A stretch of 64,000 nucleotides of DNA from Saccharum officinarum (taxonomy: Eukaryota; Streptophyta; Magnoliopsida; Poales; Poaceae). A program made the position numbers and the translations under genes. A model generated the notes under the pieces. The model saw nothing but the letters and a program-made list of their open reading frames with translations, searched no databases and had not been told where the DNA came from. Location of the stretch: contig CM036167.1 in NCBI GenBank assembly GCA_020631735.1, positions 438,988 to 502,987 of the forward strand, given 5' to 3'. Positions 48,068 to 58,807 of the stretch are shown here, in pieces; the stretch's first letter is position 1, and every line of letters starts with the position of its first letter.

Positions 48068-48828
48068 TAATTCAACATTAAACACATCTTACGAGTAATT
48101 AAAAAACAAAAGTATTTGTTTGCGAAAAGGGTTAAACACTAAAAAAATTATTTTTAGGTATGCCAGTGATCACATCCCTTAGCCCAAATAAGGACTCTTA
48201 GGTGGCTTATTATAAAGACTAACTTGGGGACCTTGTTTGTTTGTATTTCGTCGTCCATACGGCGTGATATTGTATGGATGCCATCCACTTGGGTGGTAAT
48301 GTATGGATCAATTACCTCGACGCTCTGGTAAGTGTGAGTTGTGAGAGCATGATCGTCCAACCGGCGGTCTAGGGGAGAGTAGTTTTGGTGACTTACATCT
48401 TTACATGTTTAAACCATGTAACTATGTAAAAACACTTAATTGTGGGCATCTATCAATCGGGTAGCTTTGATACTGAAATATATACATCCGGGGATGTGTA
48501 TATGGGAAGTATTTAGTTTACTGCTTTCTTGTATGATATTTTGGGAATTGTTGGGCTGCAATGAAATTTTCTGCAGGTACACTAACAGCGTAACGAGTAG
48601 ACCGATAGTTTCGCTTATATGAGAGAACGTATGTATGCCACCGCTTAGCGTTAGCCCTTTAGTTTTCTACTAAGGTGAGAGAACGTACGGAACGTGCATG
48701 CATCATGTTTAATTATATCATACATATCATTTACTCCCTCCTTAAAAATTTCTGTACTCCCGACTAAAGTAAATTTCGTATCCCCTAAATGATCCTCACT
48801 TTAAGTCGTATCTTATCTGTTGCTATAG

Positions 48829-49439
48829 ATGGCACGTACCAAGAGGACTGCTCGTAAGTCCACTGGGGGTAGGGCACCGCGTCACCAGCTCGCTCCACAT
48901 GAGCCCCGCACTGAGCCTACTGAGGTGGAAAGGCTGAGGGCAGAGTTGGCTGAAGTGACTGCTGTCAGGAATGCAGCACGGCAACAACTGGAACAAGTGA
49001 TTCATGATCGTGATCAAGAGACGCTTGCAGTCCAGAGGTTGACAGTGGCAAACCGCAACTGTCAACGCATGTTGGTCCGTGTGATGGAACAGAGGGATGA
49101 AGCCTGGCACGAGGAGAACGTTCTGAGAGCTCGTCAGTTTGAGCTCGAGCAACAGTTGAGAACGCTGAAGAATACAATGATAACTTCATGAAGAAGTGCA
49201 CCGCCTGAACAACGAGCTTAATCCCCTGCTGCCTCGAAACAACAACGTCGATGAGGACATGGGTTCGGGAATCTTCATGGCTGAGGATGATGATGAAGTG
49301 GAGGTTGATGGACCACAGGATGCCCCACCTGCAGACAGACCAGAGGAAGCCAGAAGAAGAAGAAGACGAGGAGTTAGAGCCTGTCAGTGATGAGGACGGC
49401 GGGGAGATCCTTGACACTGACTCGGAGGATGATGCTTAG
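48829..49439 (+). pseudogene. H3-tail-mimic coiled-coil ORF, contig B copy (frameshifted)
   Basis: It starts MARTKRTARKSTGGRAPR and follows the 57536 ORF, but loses frame near 49154-49185 and again near 49335-49350 through small indels. The histone-like tail (48832-48894) differs from the other copy only at two synonymous positions (ACT/ACC, GGT/GGC). Just downstream there are amino-acid changes (Arg to His, Pro to Thr, Ala to Val). The indels may be sequencing error, because this contig's end region is poor, or true decay. Confidence 0.8.
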
Positions 49440-50096
49440 AGTAGTCATCACGTGCCTATAATGTTAGGATCGTCTTTGTGCCCTCCCTGTGAAGGAGTGA
49501 GGCTTTGTAATAACTTGACTTTGGGATGTAAGGTTGAACCGTATGTTTCCTGAATGTAGTTTGAACCTGTTAATTTCGATCACAACTTGATGTCTTATTA
49601 TGTTGCGTTCGATGATGGTGTCACGATTAGCACCCTTCGGTGCCGCGACGAAACCGAGGGCCTCCTATGGCGCGCGACATAAGGCTGTGCTGCTTGGCAC
49701 GCGCAGGTATCGAGGTGGCTAGTCATGATCCACCATGGAACTCTTCATTGAGAAGTCTCTTTGTGGTCAGTTTGAAGTAGCCTTTCACAGTCAACTAAAA
49801 ATCTTGAGATCGAATCCAAGTACCGTGCAAAGGTCAAAAATCACGTAGATAGCAACGTAAACGGTCCGGTAACCGTTGTGCTCCCTGTGAGTGAGCCTTT
49901 ATCAAAGAGCATCTTGTTGGATTACCAAGTATGATCTCGTCAAATGATGCGCTAGAATGGATTGTGCGGTTGTGATGAATTATTGTGGCCTTAATTATTA
50001 TGAGAAATCTATTCATACAGTCAGATTGACATTTCGCAATAATTCATCTACAAAATTTCCCAAATCGTCAGTGCTCATTGGCTATGCATTTTGCAG

Positions 50097-51914
50097 ATGT
50101 CGTACAATCTACGCCGGGGTCGTGGAAATGAGGAGGAGGAACAGCCGCCCCTCCGCCACCACCCGCTACTCCGGTCTGAGCTGATGCAGACAGTGGTCGC
50201 AAGGGCAGCGCATGTTGGCAGATGCTATGCGCCATGCGCTGGCTAACGGGAAGCTCGTCCAGCGCTCGCATGGGCCAGGCCGGCCCAGACACATCATCAG
50301 TACAGCGATTTCAAGGACTTTCTGGATACAAAGCCCCCGCTCTTCAAGGAAGCGGAAGAACCACTGCAGGCTGACGAGTGGTTGAATACCATTGAACAAA
50401 AGTTTCGTCTGCTACGCCTAACTGATGAGCTGAAAACTGAGTATGCTTCCCCATCAGTTGCATGGTCCGGCGGGCATATGTGGTGGAGCCACTATCGTTC
50501 CACACTGCCTGCCAATTGTCCCGATTGCTTGGGATCAGTTTAAGGCGGCATTCCGGGGAAATTATATCCCTCCCGGTCTTATGGCAATCAAGCACACAGA
50601 GTTTATGAGGCTGTCGCAAGGAAACAAAAGCCTGACTGAATACTTGCAGTCCTTCAACAACCTGGCAAGGTATGCCACAGAGTTTGTGGATACCGATGCC
50701 AAAAAGATTGCTAGCTTCAAAAGTGGCCTCGGCCCAAAACTGATGAAAATATGGGCACTAGCAAATGTACTACTTTCAATGATTTCATCAGCGATGCTTT
50801 GACCCCAGGAGAACAACAATACTATTTTATTCTGCCTCTAAGAGCCGTAAAAGGGCCCTTGAGGCAAGTGCTTCTCAGTCAAGGGCCTCAGCAGCACCGA
50901 GGTCTTCCCCTCGCCCACCTGCTCAGAATACAAAGTTCCGTCCGCCGCAGAAGAAGCCTGTGGCAAAAACGGGGTTCCGTAAGGCTTATACCGTCGCTCT
51001 GCCAAAGGGGACTTCTGGACAGAGCAGCTCTAGTGTTCCTCCTAGCAATATGCCTTGCTGGAATTGCAACAAGCCAGGTCATTGGGCCCGGAACTGTCCG
51101 TACCCTAAGAAAAATGTCAACCAAGGTAGTCATCAGGGACACGCCCATTATAACGGCATTGAGGAAATTCCATCTGGTGAGGTGGTCACCGCTGGTAAGT
51201 TTCTAGTTGACCAACACCCCGCAGTGGTACTTTTTGATTTAGGTGCTTCGCATTCCTTTATCAGTCCTAAGTTTGCATCCAAATTTGCACACAAGTTGCA
51301 TACTGTTGAAGGTGTGGGTTATTGTATTAGTGCTGCAAGTGGGAATATTTCCACAAACAAAGTAGTGGGGAACCTGAGTTTGAGATAGAAGGGCGAAGTT
51401 ATTCGCTTGCCCTATTGGTTTTTACCTGGTTTAGACATAGATGTTATCTTGGGCATGAATTGGATGAGTTAGAATGGGGTACTCATTGACACATCGCGCT
51501 CGGGTAGTTATGCTCAGAGATCCTACAGATCAAAAGGGTTTTCTAGTACAACTTACCAGAAAGGTTGAATTGTCGGGGGAAATTCATGCTGTGCAAGCAA
51601 GGCGTTGGCTGAATTTCCGTAGTAAATGAATTTCGGACGTTTTTCCCGATGATTTGCCGGGACTCCCTCCGGATCGGGATGTGGAGTTTAAAATCGAGTT
51701 GTTGCCTGGCACCGCACCAATCTCTAGGAGACCCTATAGGATGCCTCCAAATGAGTTAGCTGAACTTAAGGTGCAGTTGAATGATCTTGTTAAAGAAGGG
51801 GTTAATTCGTCCTAGCTCGTCTCCGTGGATATCCCTGCTATCTTTGTAAAGAAGAAGAGAATCAACCCTGCGGATGTGCGTGGCTATAGACCTCTGAATG
51901 CGGTCACTGTTAAA
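50097..51914 (+). pseudogene. chromovirus gag-pol, contig B copy, broken and cut by the gap
   Basis: ATG at 50097 directly after TTTTGCAG. Same order as the intact copy: gag domain, CCHC knuckle ([14 protein letters not shown], near 51057), protease and the start of RT. Many one- and two-base indels give about ten frame changes. The protease motif reads DLGAS instead of DSGAS. After about 51745 the sequence diverges more strongly from the other copy, suggesting a mixed or low-quality contig end. Confidence 0.8.
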
Positions 51915-52014
51915 NNNNNNNNNNNNNNNNNNNNNNNNNNNNNNNNNNNNNNNNNNNNNNNNNNNNNNNNNNNNNNNNNNNNNNNNNNNNNNNNNNNNNN
52001 NNNNNNNNNNNNNN
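51915..52014. other. assembly gap of exactly 100 N
   Basis: Lies between contig B (ends in gypsy RT) and contig C (starts in gypsy LTR). The two contigs share about 8.6-8.7 kb. Confidence 0.97.
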
Positions 52015-55000
52015 GTGTAACATTGCAAAAGGCATGCATCAGGTAGTGATGCAACACATGTGATTGTTCATTTGACATGAAGTATTTGATAGTTGGTGTA
52101 ACAAAAAGGTAAGGTAGCACCTTAGTTATACTTAGGGTAACATTTGGAACAAGGTTCATGTTGACCAAAATTACAAATTTGCCCTCCAAGAGAAGTTTGA
52201 CCACCATTTGACCCTAGAAGGCTCTAGTTTGACCAATTAAAAAGTCTAATTTAGAGACCTTGCATGGAAGAGCACCCTTAAGCAAAGTTGTAAAGAAATT
52301 CATGGGGAACAAAAGTCTCAATATGACCATCTCATGAAATTGACCCTAACATGCTCAAAAGTGGCCCACAAGTCAGTTAGAGAGGTAGCTCCAAGACTTA
52401 GAATTTTTCTAAGTCTGGAATCTGACCCTACAGTTTTACTGATGCCTACTTTAGGAGCTTTTAGTTTGCAAACCAGGCCAAACCAGTCTTTGAGCCAATT
52501 GACAAAGTTGTTGTCCACACATAGCTCTACAACATTGTCAATATCACCATCACCTGGTTCTCAATAGTTTAGGAGATATAGTGTCAAGAAGTTAGGGTTT
52601 CAGTCGGCGTTATCTCTGAAACTGCATTTCAGTTTCAAGGGGCACCACTTTGGAGCTCTGTAGTTTCAAATCTAGGCCGAACCAGCCCAAACTCCAATTG
52701 ACAAACTTGTAGACCTCATGTAGCTCTACAAAATTGGTGTAATCATCTTCGACTAATTCGAACCGGTTTGGGAGATAATCATCGTGGAAGTCGCTCTGTC
52801 AGTCGGTCATCGATGTCACCATTCAACCGATTCAGTTTCGTCAGTCGGGGAGTGGCCGACCGGCCGCAGGCCGTCGTCGACGCGTGGAGGCGCGGTGGCG
52901 CCCGTACGCCGGCCCTGGCCCCACCAGTCAGGCCGCGACGCCTTCAAGACGCCACGACGCGCGAGCCGGCCTCCATTCCTCCGCCCCCTCTCTTCCAGTT
53001 GCCAAGAAACACGAAACCGAGCCGCCATTGCCGTTCTTCTCCGGCGAGCTCAAGCGCGAGCTACACCGCATCACCGGCCGCCAGACCTCGCCAATCCCTC
53101 CGCCTCACCACCCTCCATCCCCTTGACCCACCGAAGCCCGCGATTTGACTCAAGGTGAGCCGCATTGCTTTCTTCCCCGTCTCCGAGAGGTCGCCGGAGC
53201 CCGCCATGGGACCTCACCGTGGTCGGGGTGCTTCGGGTCTCTCTCCATCCTCCCTTCCTAGCAAAATGGATCCGCCTAGCTTCGGTGAAGCTCGTACCGA
53301 GCCTAGACCGCACCGTACATCCTCACCGGCGACGGTGCGCCGCCACCGGACATCACCGGCCGCCGCTCGCGGTGACAAGCCCCTTCCACCCCATCCCCAT
53401 CCATTCCACGAGCACCAATCGACGCACCGGGTGACGGAGAACACGAGGCGGTGTTCGATTGGCCGAGCGAGCTCTTCTCCGGCGAGCTCGAGCTCGTCGG
53501 AGCTCGCGGGTCTCCGCCTCCCCTGTCTCCGGTCACTGACCGCGGGGGCCCGCCCGTCAGTGTCGCGCGCGGGCGGGAGCGCTGAGCGGGCCGCGCGCGC
53601 GAGTGTGTGGGCCGAGTTTTCCGGGCCGGCCCAGTTCATCCGAAATGAAATTCATTTTTATTATTTTGTCACTGATTTTTGTACAAGTTGGAAAAATATA
53701 GATCTAGGGTTTTAATGATCCAAAAATCATGAGATAAATTTTGTTAGGGTCTACATGATGTGTAGTATTTTAGAAAAATATGGATCTGGCATGAGATGTT
53801 TAAATTCTGTAAGAATTTAATAGATCCTTTAAATGTGTTTTGGAATGCATGCAAATTTGTTAAATTTATAACTTGAGCTGTAGTGTTCCATAAATCATGA
53901 AATTTGGTGGGTAGGTTACTCTATGCTAGCCCTAGCTCTGGTAAAAATTTGGGCATCAGTGCTTAAGTAATTTCCAAGTTATAATGCTATCTTGTTATTC
54001 TAGGAAATACTTAAATGAATTTTTGTAATTTTTCTACATGTGCAATGTTCATATAAATTTTTGGAGAATGTCTTGGTACCCTAGAGTGTCCAAGAAAATT
54101 AAGAAATCTGTTGTTTGACACTTTTTACTATGCTTTGTTATTTATACAAAAATCAGCCTTTTGGGCTTGTGAATTTTGTTCAGAGAGTTTCTGTGAATAA
54201 AACTTGTTCAAATTTTTACTGTGGTCTCTTTTTGGGTCAGAGAGTCCCCTGTAATTTTTGTAGAATTTTAGGAGCAGTTTACATATATGTTTGAAATTCC
54301 ACTTAATTACTTAAGTAAATTAAGAAATGAGTTTAAATAAATATTCTAGGTGGGCACACCTTACTTTCTGGTGTTTTTGTGACATTTGTGAACTTGTAGT
54401 AGTATTAGTTTGGTCTTAGAGAATGTTTGTCACATCAATAAATATTTAACCTTTGTAATTTTAGGTTTTCTGGACAGCTAGTAGTAATTCTAAATTTGGC
54501 TTTGATAAAATTGGTTGCTGGAAAACTTGTAAATACCAAAGTTGGAGTAAACTTGATGAACTAGCTTGTGTCAAAATTTGGAAGCATTTGGCTTAGTAGT
54601 TTGAGAGTTACTGTTGTTTAAAGTGGCAGTTCAAAATCTGCTACTCTCTGTTTTGAGAGGACAGATTCTGGAACTTGTGAAGTTTGACATGGAAAACTTA
54701 GGAGTTTGGAGTTGAGGTCTGAAAATGAATTGTAGTGCATTTCTTAGGCTTTCCAGATTGTCTTAGATCATATCTTTTGGAATTGTAAATCTCCAGTTGT
54801 GATAAAAACAAGTAGCTGCTGTCCAGAATGCTTACTGTGGTGTTTTGCTGATTGATATGGTGTGATATCCTAAGACATGCTACTTTTGTAATTGTTAGGT
54901 GTTAGGGCCTTAACTGAGGATGAGCAGCTTTATCTTAGGTTAAGTAGATTAGGTGAGTACTTCTCTACCGGAGAGGAAATTTGCACCTACTCTTTTGAAG

Positions 55001-55104
55001 TGATTTGAATAGAGCGTTAAATTGTTGTAATGCATTTCATTCCGAGCATATTGCATCTTTCATTATGCATTCATGGGATTTATTATGCACTCATGCAATA
55101 GGTG

Positions 55105-55265
55105 TACCGGAGGGGGTGACACTCCTCGAATTCGAACAAGCGATACCGGAGGAGGTGCTGAGTCAACCGGAGGAATTAGCAGAAGAACCCAACGTCGGGG
55201 AAGCTCCGTCAGAAGATCTACCCGAGTGCCCTGACCACCGGCCTTCAACTTTTCTGAAAGGCAAG
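55105..55265 (+). other. short acidic reading frame inside the LTR
   Basis: A frame after a splice-acceptor-like GCAATAG encodes a Glu-rich peptide (LLEFEQAIPEEVLSQPEEL..., ending RPSTFLKGKPRC). The corresponding contig B segment (46400-46565) has small indels. It may be part of a leader exon, an upstream ORF, or chance. Confidence 0.3.
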
Positions 55266-56295
55266 CCCCGGTGCATGCTGAACCTACTGTTTTATAAATT
55301 AATCTTGAGTACTTTTAATTGTTTACTGCATTAAGTTGTAGGAGTTATATGAAAACACTTGTTGCATTATACCTGTCCTTGTCCAGATATCGTACTTAAT
55401 CCTATATTAGGTTTAGGCACGTGTCAATGCTTAGCCCTGCTTAGTACGGTAGAAGTCGGGTGATTTCCGGTCATCCGCGAGATGTAGGAAGGAGTCACGA
55501 GTGGCTTATGGCTATCGTGATGGAACCATGCTTTAAAATGAAATTGAGACCGGGCGGGAGTTCGATAGTACAGCCGCAAGACACTTCACGTCTTGGGTGT
55601 GGAGCTATGCCCGTCTGAGTCGTTTAAGGACCGATTCGCTGTACGTCCTTGAGTCATGTTGAACGCAGTCTAACACTTAGTTGGCCGGATAAGTCGTTCC
55701 GACCGCGAAGCCGAGTAATGTGGTTCAGGCCGGGAATCGAATGGTAGGTTGCTTCTTGGAGGAGAGAAAGGATGTGCTTGGGGACATTGGCGTGAGACCA
55801 AGGGGGGTTAGAGTCCCTATCACCTGGCAGAGTGTCGCCCTTGGGGTCGCGACATTATTCGGACCCGCGATTCCTGAATCATATGAAACGGTGGCCTGTG
55901 CGACCCTGGCAGGGGTCTGCACGGTGAGTGTTAGAAATACCCCTCCAGCTGGATAGGAATTCGATTCGAATCGCCGTCGCTCCCGGTTAGTGAGCACTTG
56001 ACTTGAGCAGCGGCAACGTAGAACTCATTAAATGAACTGGTGGTTAAGGGAATGATACAATGTTGCCATAATGATATACCTGCTATGGATATAATAATAA
56101 TGTTGTTTGATTATAATCAAGTGCATGTTTAGTACAGGTGCTAAGATAGATGACAGGTAAATGCTAAAAATAACTGCTAGTACAGGTTATAAGAGTTTCA
56201 ATTACTTATGCCTTTATGCAAAATGTTATGTCAGCTAGCCTCTTGTGTAAGCCTTGCATAATCCTTGGTGTCATCTTATTTCTGGTTTTCGACGG

Positions 56296-56301
56296 GTAAG
56301 T
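56296..56301 (+). promoter_or_regulatory. candidate splice donor GTAAGT in the LTR
   Basis: ACGG|GTAAGT, a strong plant donor consensus upstream of both acceptor-like sites at the internal ORF starts. No transcript evidence is available. Confidence 0.3.
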
Positions 56302-56764
56302 CTAGCTGAGTACATTCCAGTACTCAGGGTTTATTCCCTCCTGTTGCAGATGACATGCTTTATCAGGGATTCTGCAAGACGTGTCTCCACCCTGCGGGTG
56401 ATGATGACTAGATCACAAGGGCGTGATCGTCTTTATGTACTTTCCTCATGCTTTTGCGGGTTGTCGATCATCCAGACTGGCAGTATTTAATTAACTAGTG
56501 TGTGTGTTATGCTTCCGCTACTTTCAAACTTGGTTTGTAATATTTGCTACTCCGTGGTGTAAACTTATTTCGGAACTACTTGTGAAATGTAACGTATGAT
56601 GTGTATGTTGAATGATGCGATCCTGGTTGTAAGCAGTTTGGTTTGAAATCCTTCGTGATTTCGATTGACTACCGGGATTATATGGGCTCAAGTTTGAAAA
56701 TTTGAGCGCTTCGGTGCTTGTTTTCGTACTTGTGCTCTTATAATTTGGTCGGTTCTGTTACAGC

Positions 56765-56777
56765 TGGTACCGGAGCA
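56765..56777 (+). other. primer-binding site of the chromovirus (contig C copy)
   Basis: TGGTACCGGAGCA, 2 bases after the LTR end. Near match to the tRNA-Met site. Confidence 0.7.
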
Positions 56778-57535
56778 TAATTCAACATTAAACACATCTT
56801 ACGAGTAATTAAAAACAAAAGTATTTGTTTGCGAAAAGGGTTAAACACTAAAAATTATTTTTAGGTATGCCAGTGATCACATCCCTTAGCCCAAATAAGG
56901 ACTCTTAGGTGGCTTATTATAAAGACTAACTTGGGGGCCTTGTTTGTTTTTGTTTCGTCGTCCATACGGCGTGATATTGTATGGATGCCATCCACTTGGG
57001 TGGTAATGTATGGATCAATTACCTCGACGCTCTGGTAAGTGTGAGTTGTGAGAGCATGATCGTCCAACCGGCGGTCTAGGGGAGAGTAGTTTTGGTGACT
57101 TACATCTTTACATGTTTAAACCATGTAACTATGTAAAAGCACTTAATTGTGGGAATCTATCAATCGGGTAGCTTTGATACTGAAATATATACATCTGGGG
57201 ATGTGTATATGGAAAGTATTTAATTTACTGCTTTCTTGTGTGATATTTGGGAATTGTTGGGCTGCAATGAAATTTTCTGCAGGTACACTAACAGCGTAAC
57301 GAGTAGACCGATAGTTTCGCTTATATGAGAGAACGTATGTATGCCACCGCCTAGCGTTAGAACTTTAGGTTTCTACTAAGGTGAGAGGGCGTACGGAACG
57401 TGCATGCATCATGTTTAATTATATCATACATATCATTTACTCCCTCCTTAAAAATTTCTGTACTCCCGACTAAAGTAAATTTCGTATCCCCTAAATGATC
57501 CTCACTTTAAGTCGTATCTTATCTTGTTGCTACAG
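56778..57535 (+). other. long untranslated leader of the chromovirus
   Basis: About 760 bases without a convincing ORF. It contains CTG|GTAAGT at 57035, a good splice-donor match, and ends TTGCTACAG immediately before the ATG at 57536, so an intron of about 500 bases is possible. Contig B equivalent: 48068-48828. Confidence 0.45.
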
Positions 57536-58150
57536 ATGGCACGTACCAAGAGGACCGCTCGTAAGTCCACTGGGGGCAGGGCACCGCGTCACCAGCTCGC
57601 TCCACGTGAGCCCCGCCCTGAGCCTACTGAGGTGGAAAGGCTGAGGGCAGAGTTGGCTGAAGTGACTGCTGCCAGGAATGCAGCACGGCAACAACTGGAA
57701 CAAGTGATTCATGATCGTGATCAAGAAACGCTTGCAGTCCAGAGGTTGACAGTGGCAAACCGCAACTGTCAACGCATGTTGGTCCGTGTGATGGAACAGA
57801 GGGATGAAGCCTGGCACGAGGAGAACGTTCTGAGAGCTCGTCAGTTTGAGCTCGAGCAACAGTTGGAGAACGCTGAAGAATACAATGATAATCTTCATGA
57901 AGAAGTGCACCGCCTGAACAACGAGCTTAATCCCCTGCTGCCTCGAAACAACAACGTCGATGAGGACATGGGTTCGGGAATCTTCATGGCTGAGGATGAT
58001 GATGAAGTGGAGGTTGATGGACCACAGGATGCCCCACCTGCAGAAGCACCAGAGGAAGAGCCAGAAGAAGAAGAAGACGAGGAGTTAGAGCCTGTCAGTG
58101 ATGAGGACGGCGGGGAGATCCTTGACACTGACTCGGAGGATGATGCTTAG
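57536..58150 (+). CDS. histone H3 tail-mimic, coiled-coil, acidic-tail protein encoded by the chromovirus
   Basis: 204 aa. Residues 2-22 reproduce the histone H3 N-terminal tail: ARTKRTARKSTGGRAPR then HQLA. Relative to canonical plant/animal H3 only Q5R, K14R and K18H differ; R2, T3, K4, R8, K9, S10, T11 and R17 are kept. Ala after Met predicts Met removal and a free H3-like N-terminus. No histone fold follows. Instead, residues about 31-135 form a heptad-rich coiled coil (VERLRAELAEV, LEQVIHDRDQETLAVQRL, LHEEVHRLNNELNPLL), and residues about 142-204 are strongly Asp/Glu-rich, like histone-chaperone acidic tails. It lies between the 5' LTR and gag on the gag strand. I chose ATG 57536 because the H3 match starts there and a CAG acceptor abuts it. 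The function is unknown; binding of chromatin readers or histone-modifying enzymes is inference. Confidence 0.88.
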   Translation: MARTKRTARKSTGGRAPRHQLAPREPRPEPTEVERLRAELAEVTAARNAARQQLEQVIHDRDQETLAVQRLTVANRNCQRMLVRVMEQRDEAWHEENVLRARQFELEQQLENAEEYNDNLHEEVHRLNNELNPLLPRNNNVDEDMGSGIFMAEDDDEVEVDGPQDAPPAEAPEEEPEEEEDEELEPVSDEDGGEILDTDSEDDA

Positions 58151-58807
58151 AGTAGTCATCACGTGCCTATAATGTTAGGATCGTCTTTTGTGCCCTCCCT
58201 GTGAAGGAGTGAGGCCTTGTAATAACTTGACTTTGGGATGTAAGGTTGAACCGTATGTTTCCTGAATGTAGTTTGAACCTGTTAATTTCGATCACAACTT
58301 GATGTCTTATTATGTTGCGTTCGATGATGGTGTCACGATTAGCACCCTTCGGTGCCGCGACGAAACCGAGGGCCTCCTATGGCGCGCGACATAAGGCTGT
58401 GCTGCTTGGCACGCGCAGGTATCGAGGTGGCTAGTCATGATCCACCATGGAACTCTTCATTGAGAAGTCTCTTTGTGGTCAGTTTGAAGTAGCCTTTCAC
58501 AGTCAACTAAAAATCTTGAGATCGAATCCAAGTACCGTGCAAAAGGTCAAAAATCACGTAGATAGCAACGTAAACGGTCCGGTAACCGTTGTGCTCCCTG
58601 TGAGTGAGCCTTTATCAAAGAGCATCTTGTTGGATTACCAAGTATGATCTCGTCAAATGATGCGCTAGAATGGATTGTGCGGTTGTGATGAATTATTGTG
58701 CCTTAATTATTATGAGAAATCTATTCATACAGTCAGATTGACATTTCGCAATAATTCATCTACAAATTTCCCACATCGTCAGTGCTCATTGGCTATGCAT
58801 TTTGCAG
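58151..58807 (+). other. spacer between the H3-mimic ORF and gag-pol
   Basis: No domain recognised. A 66-aa frame (58447-58647) is not clearly coding and is broken by one base in the contig B copy. The spacer ends TATGCATTTTGCAG directly before the gag ATG, an acceptor-like sequence present in both copies. Confidence 0.5.

Larger units (their letters stand above)
52015..56762 (+). repeat. 5' LTR of the chromovirus (contig C copy), ragged 5' end
   Basis: Collinear with 43217-48052. The first ~80 bases are compressed by deletions (GTGTAACATTGCAAAAGGC...), as expected at a poor contig end. Substitutions relative to 43217-48052 are scattered (for example near 53870, 53930 and 54010). In the part that can be compared, it shares some variants with the 3' LTR at 63210 (ATTACAAA) that the contig B copy lacks. 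Ends GGTTCTGTTACA. Confidence 0.88.

Noticed and set aside
48154..48360. Minus-strand ORF in the gypsy leader (also 56861-57067)
   Set aside because: Antisense to the element, no domain; conserved only because the two segments are near-identical copies.
57536..58150. Possible true histone H3 gene
   Set aside because: Only the first ~21 residues match H3. The histone fold (KKPHRYRPGT onward) is absent and replaced by a coiled coil and acidic tail, and the ORF sits inside an LTR element.
58447..58647. 66-aa ORF between the H3-mimic ORF and gag, considered as an extra element gene
   Set aside because: No domain, composition is not convincing, and it is interrupted by one base in the other copy. 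Kept only as a note in the spacer entry.
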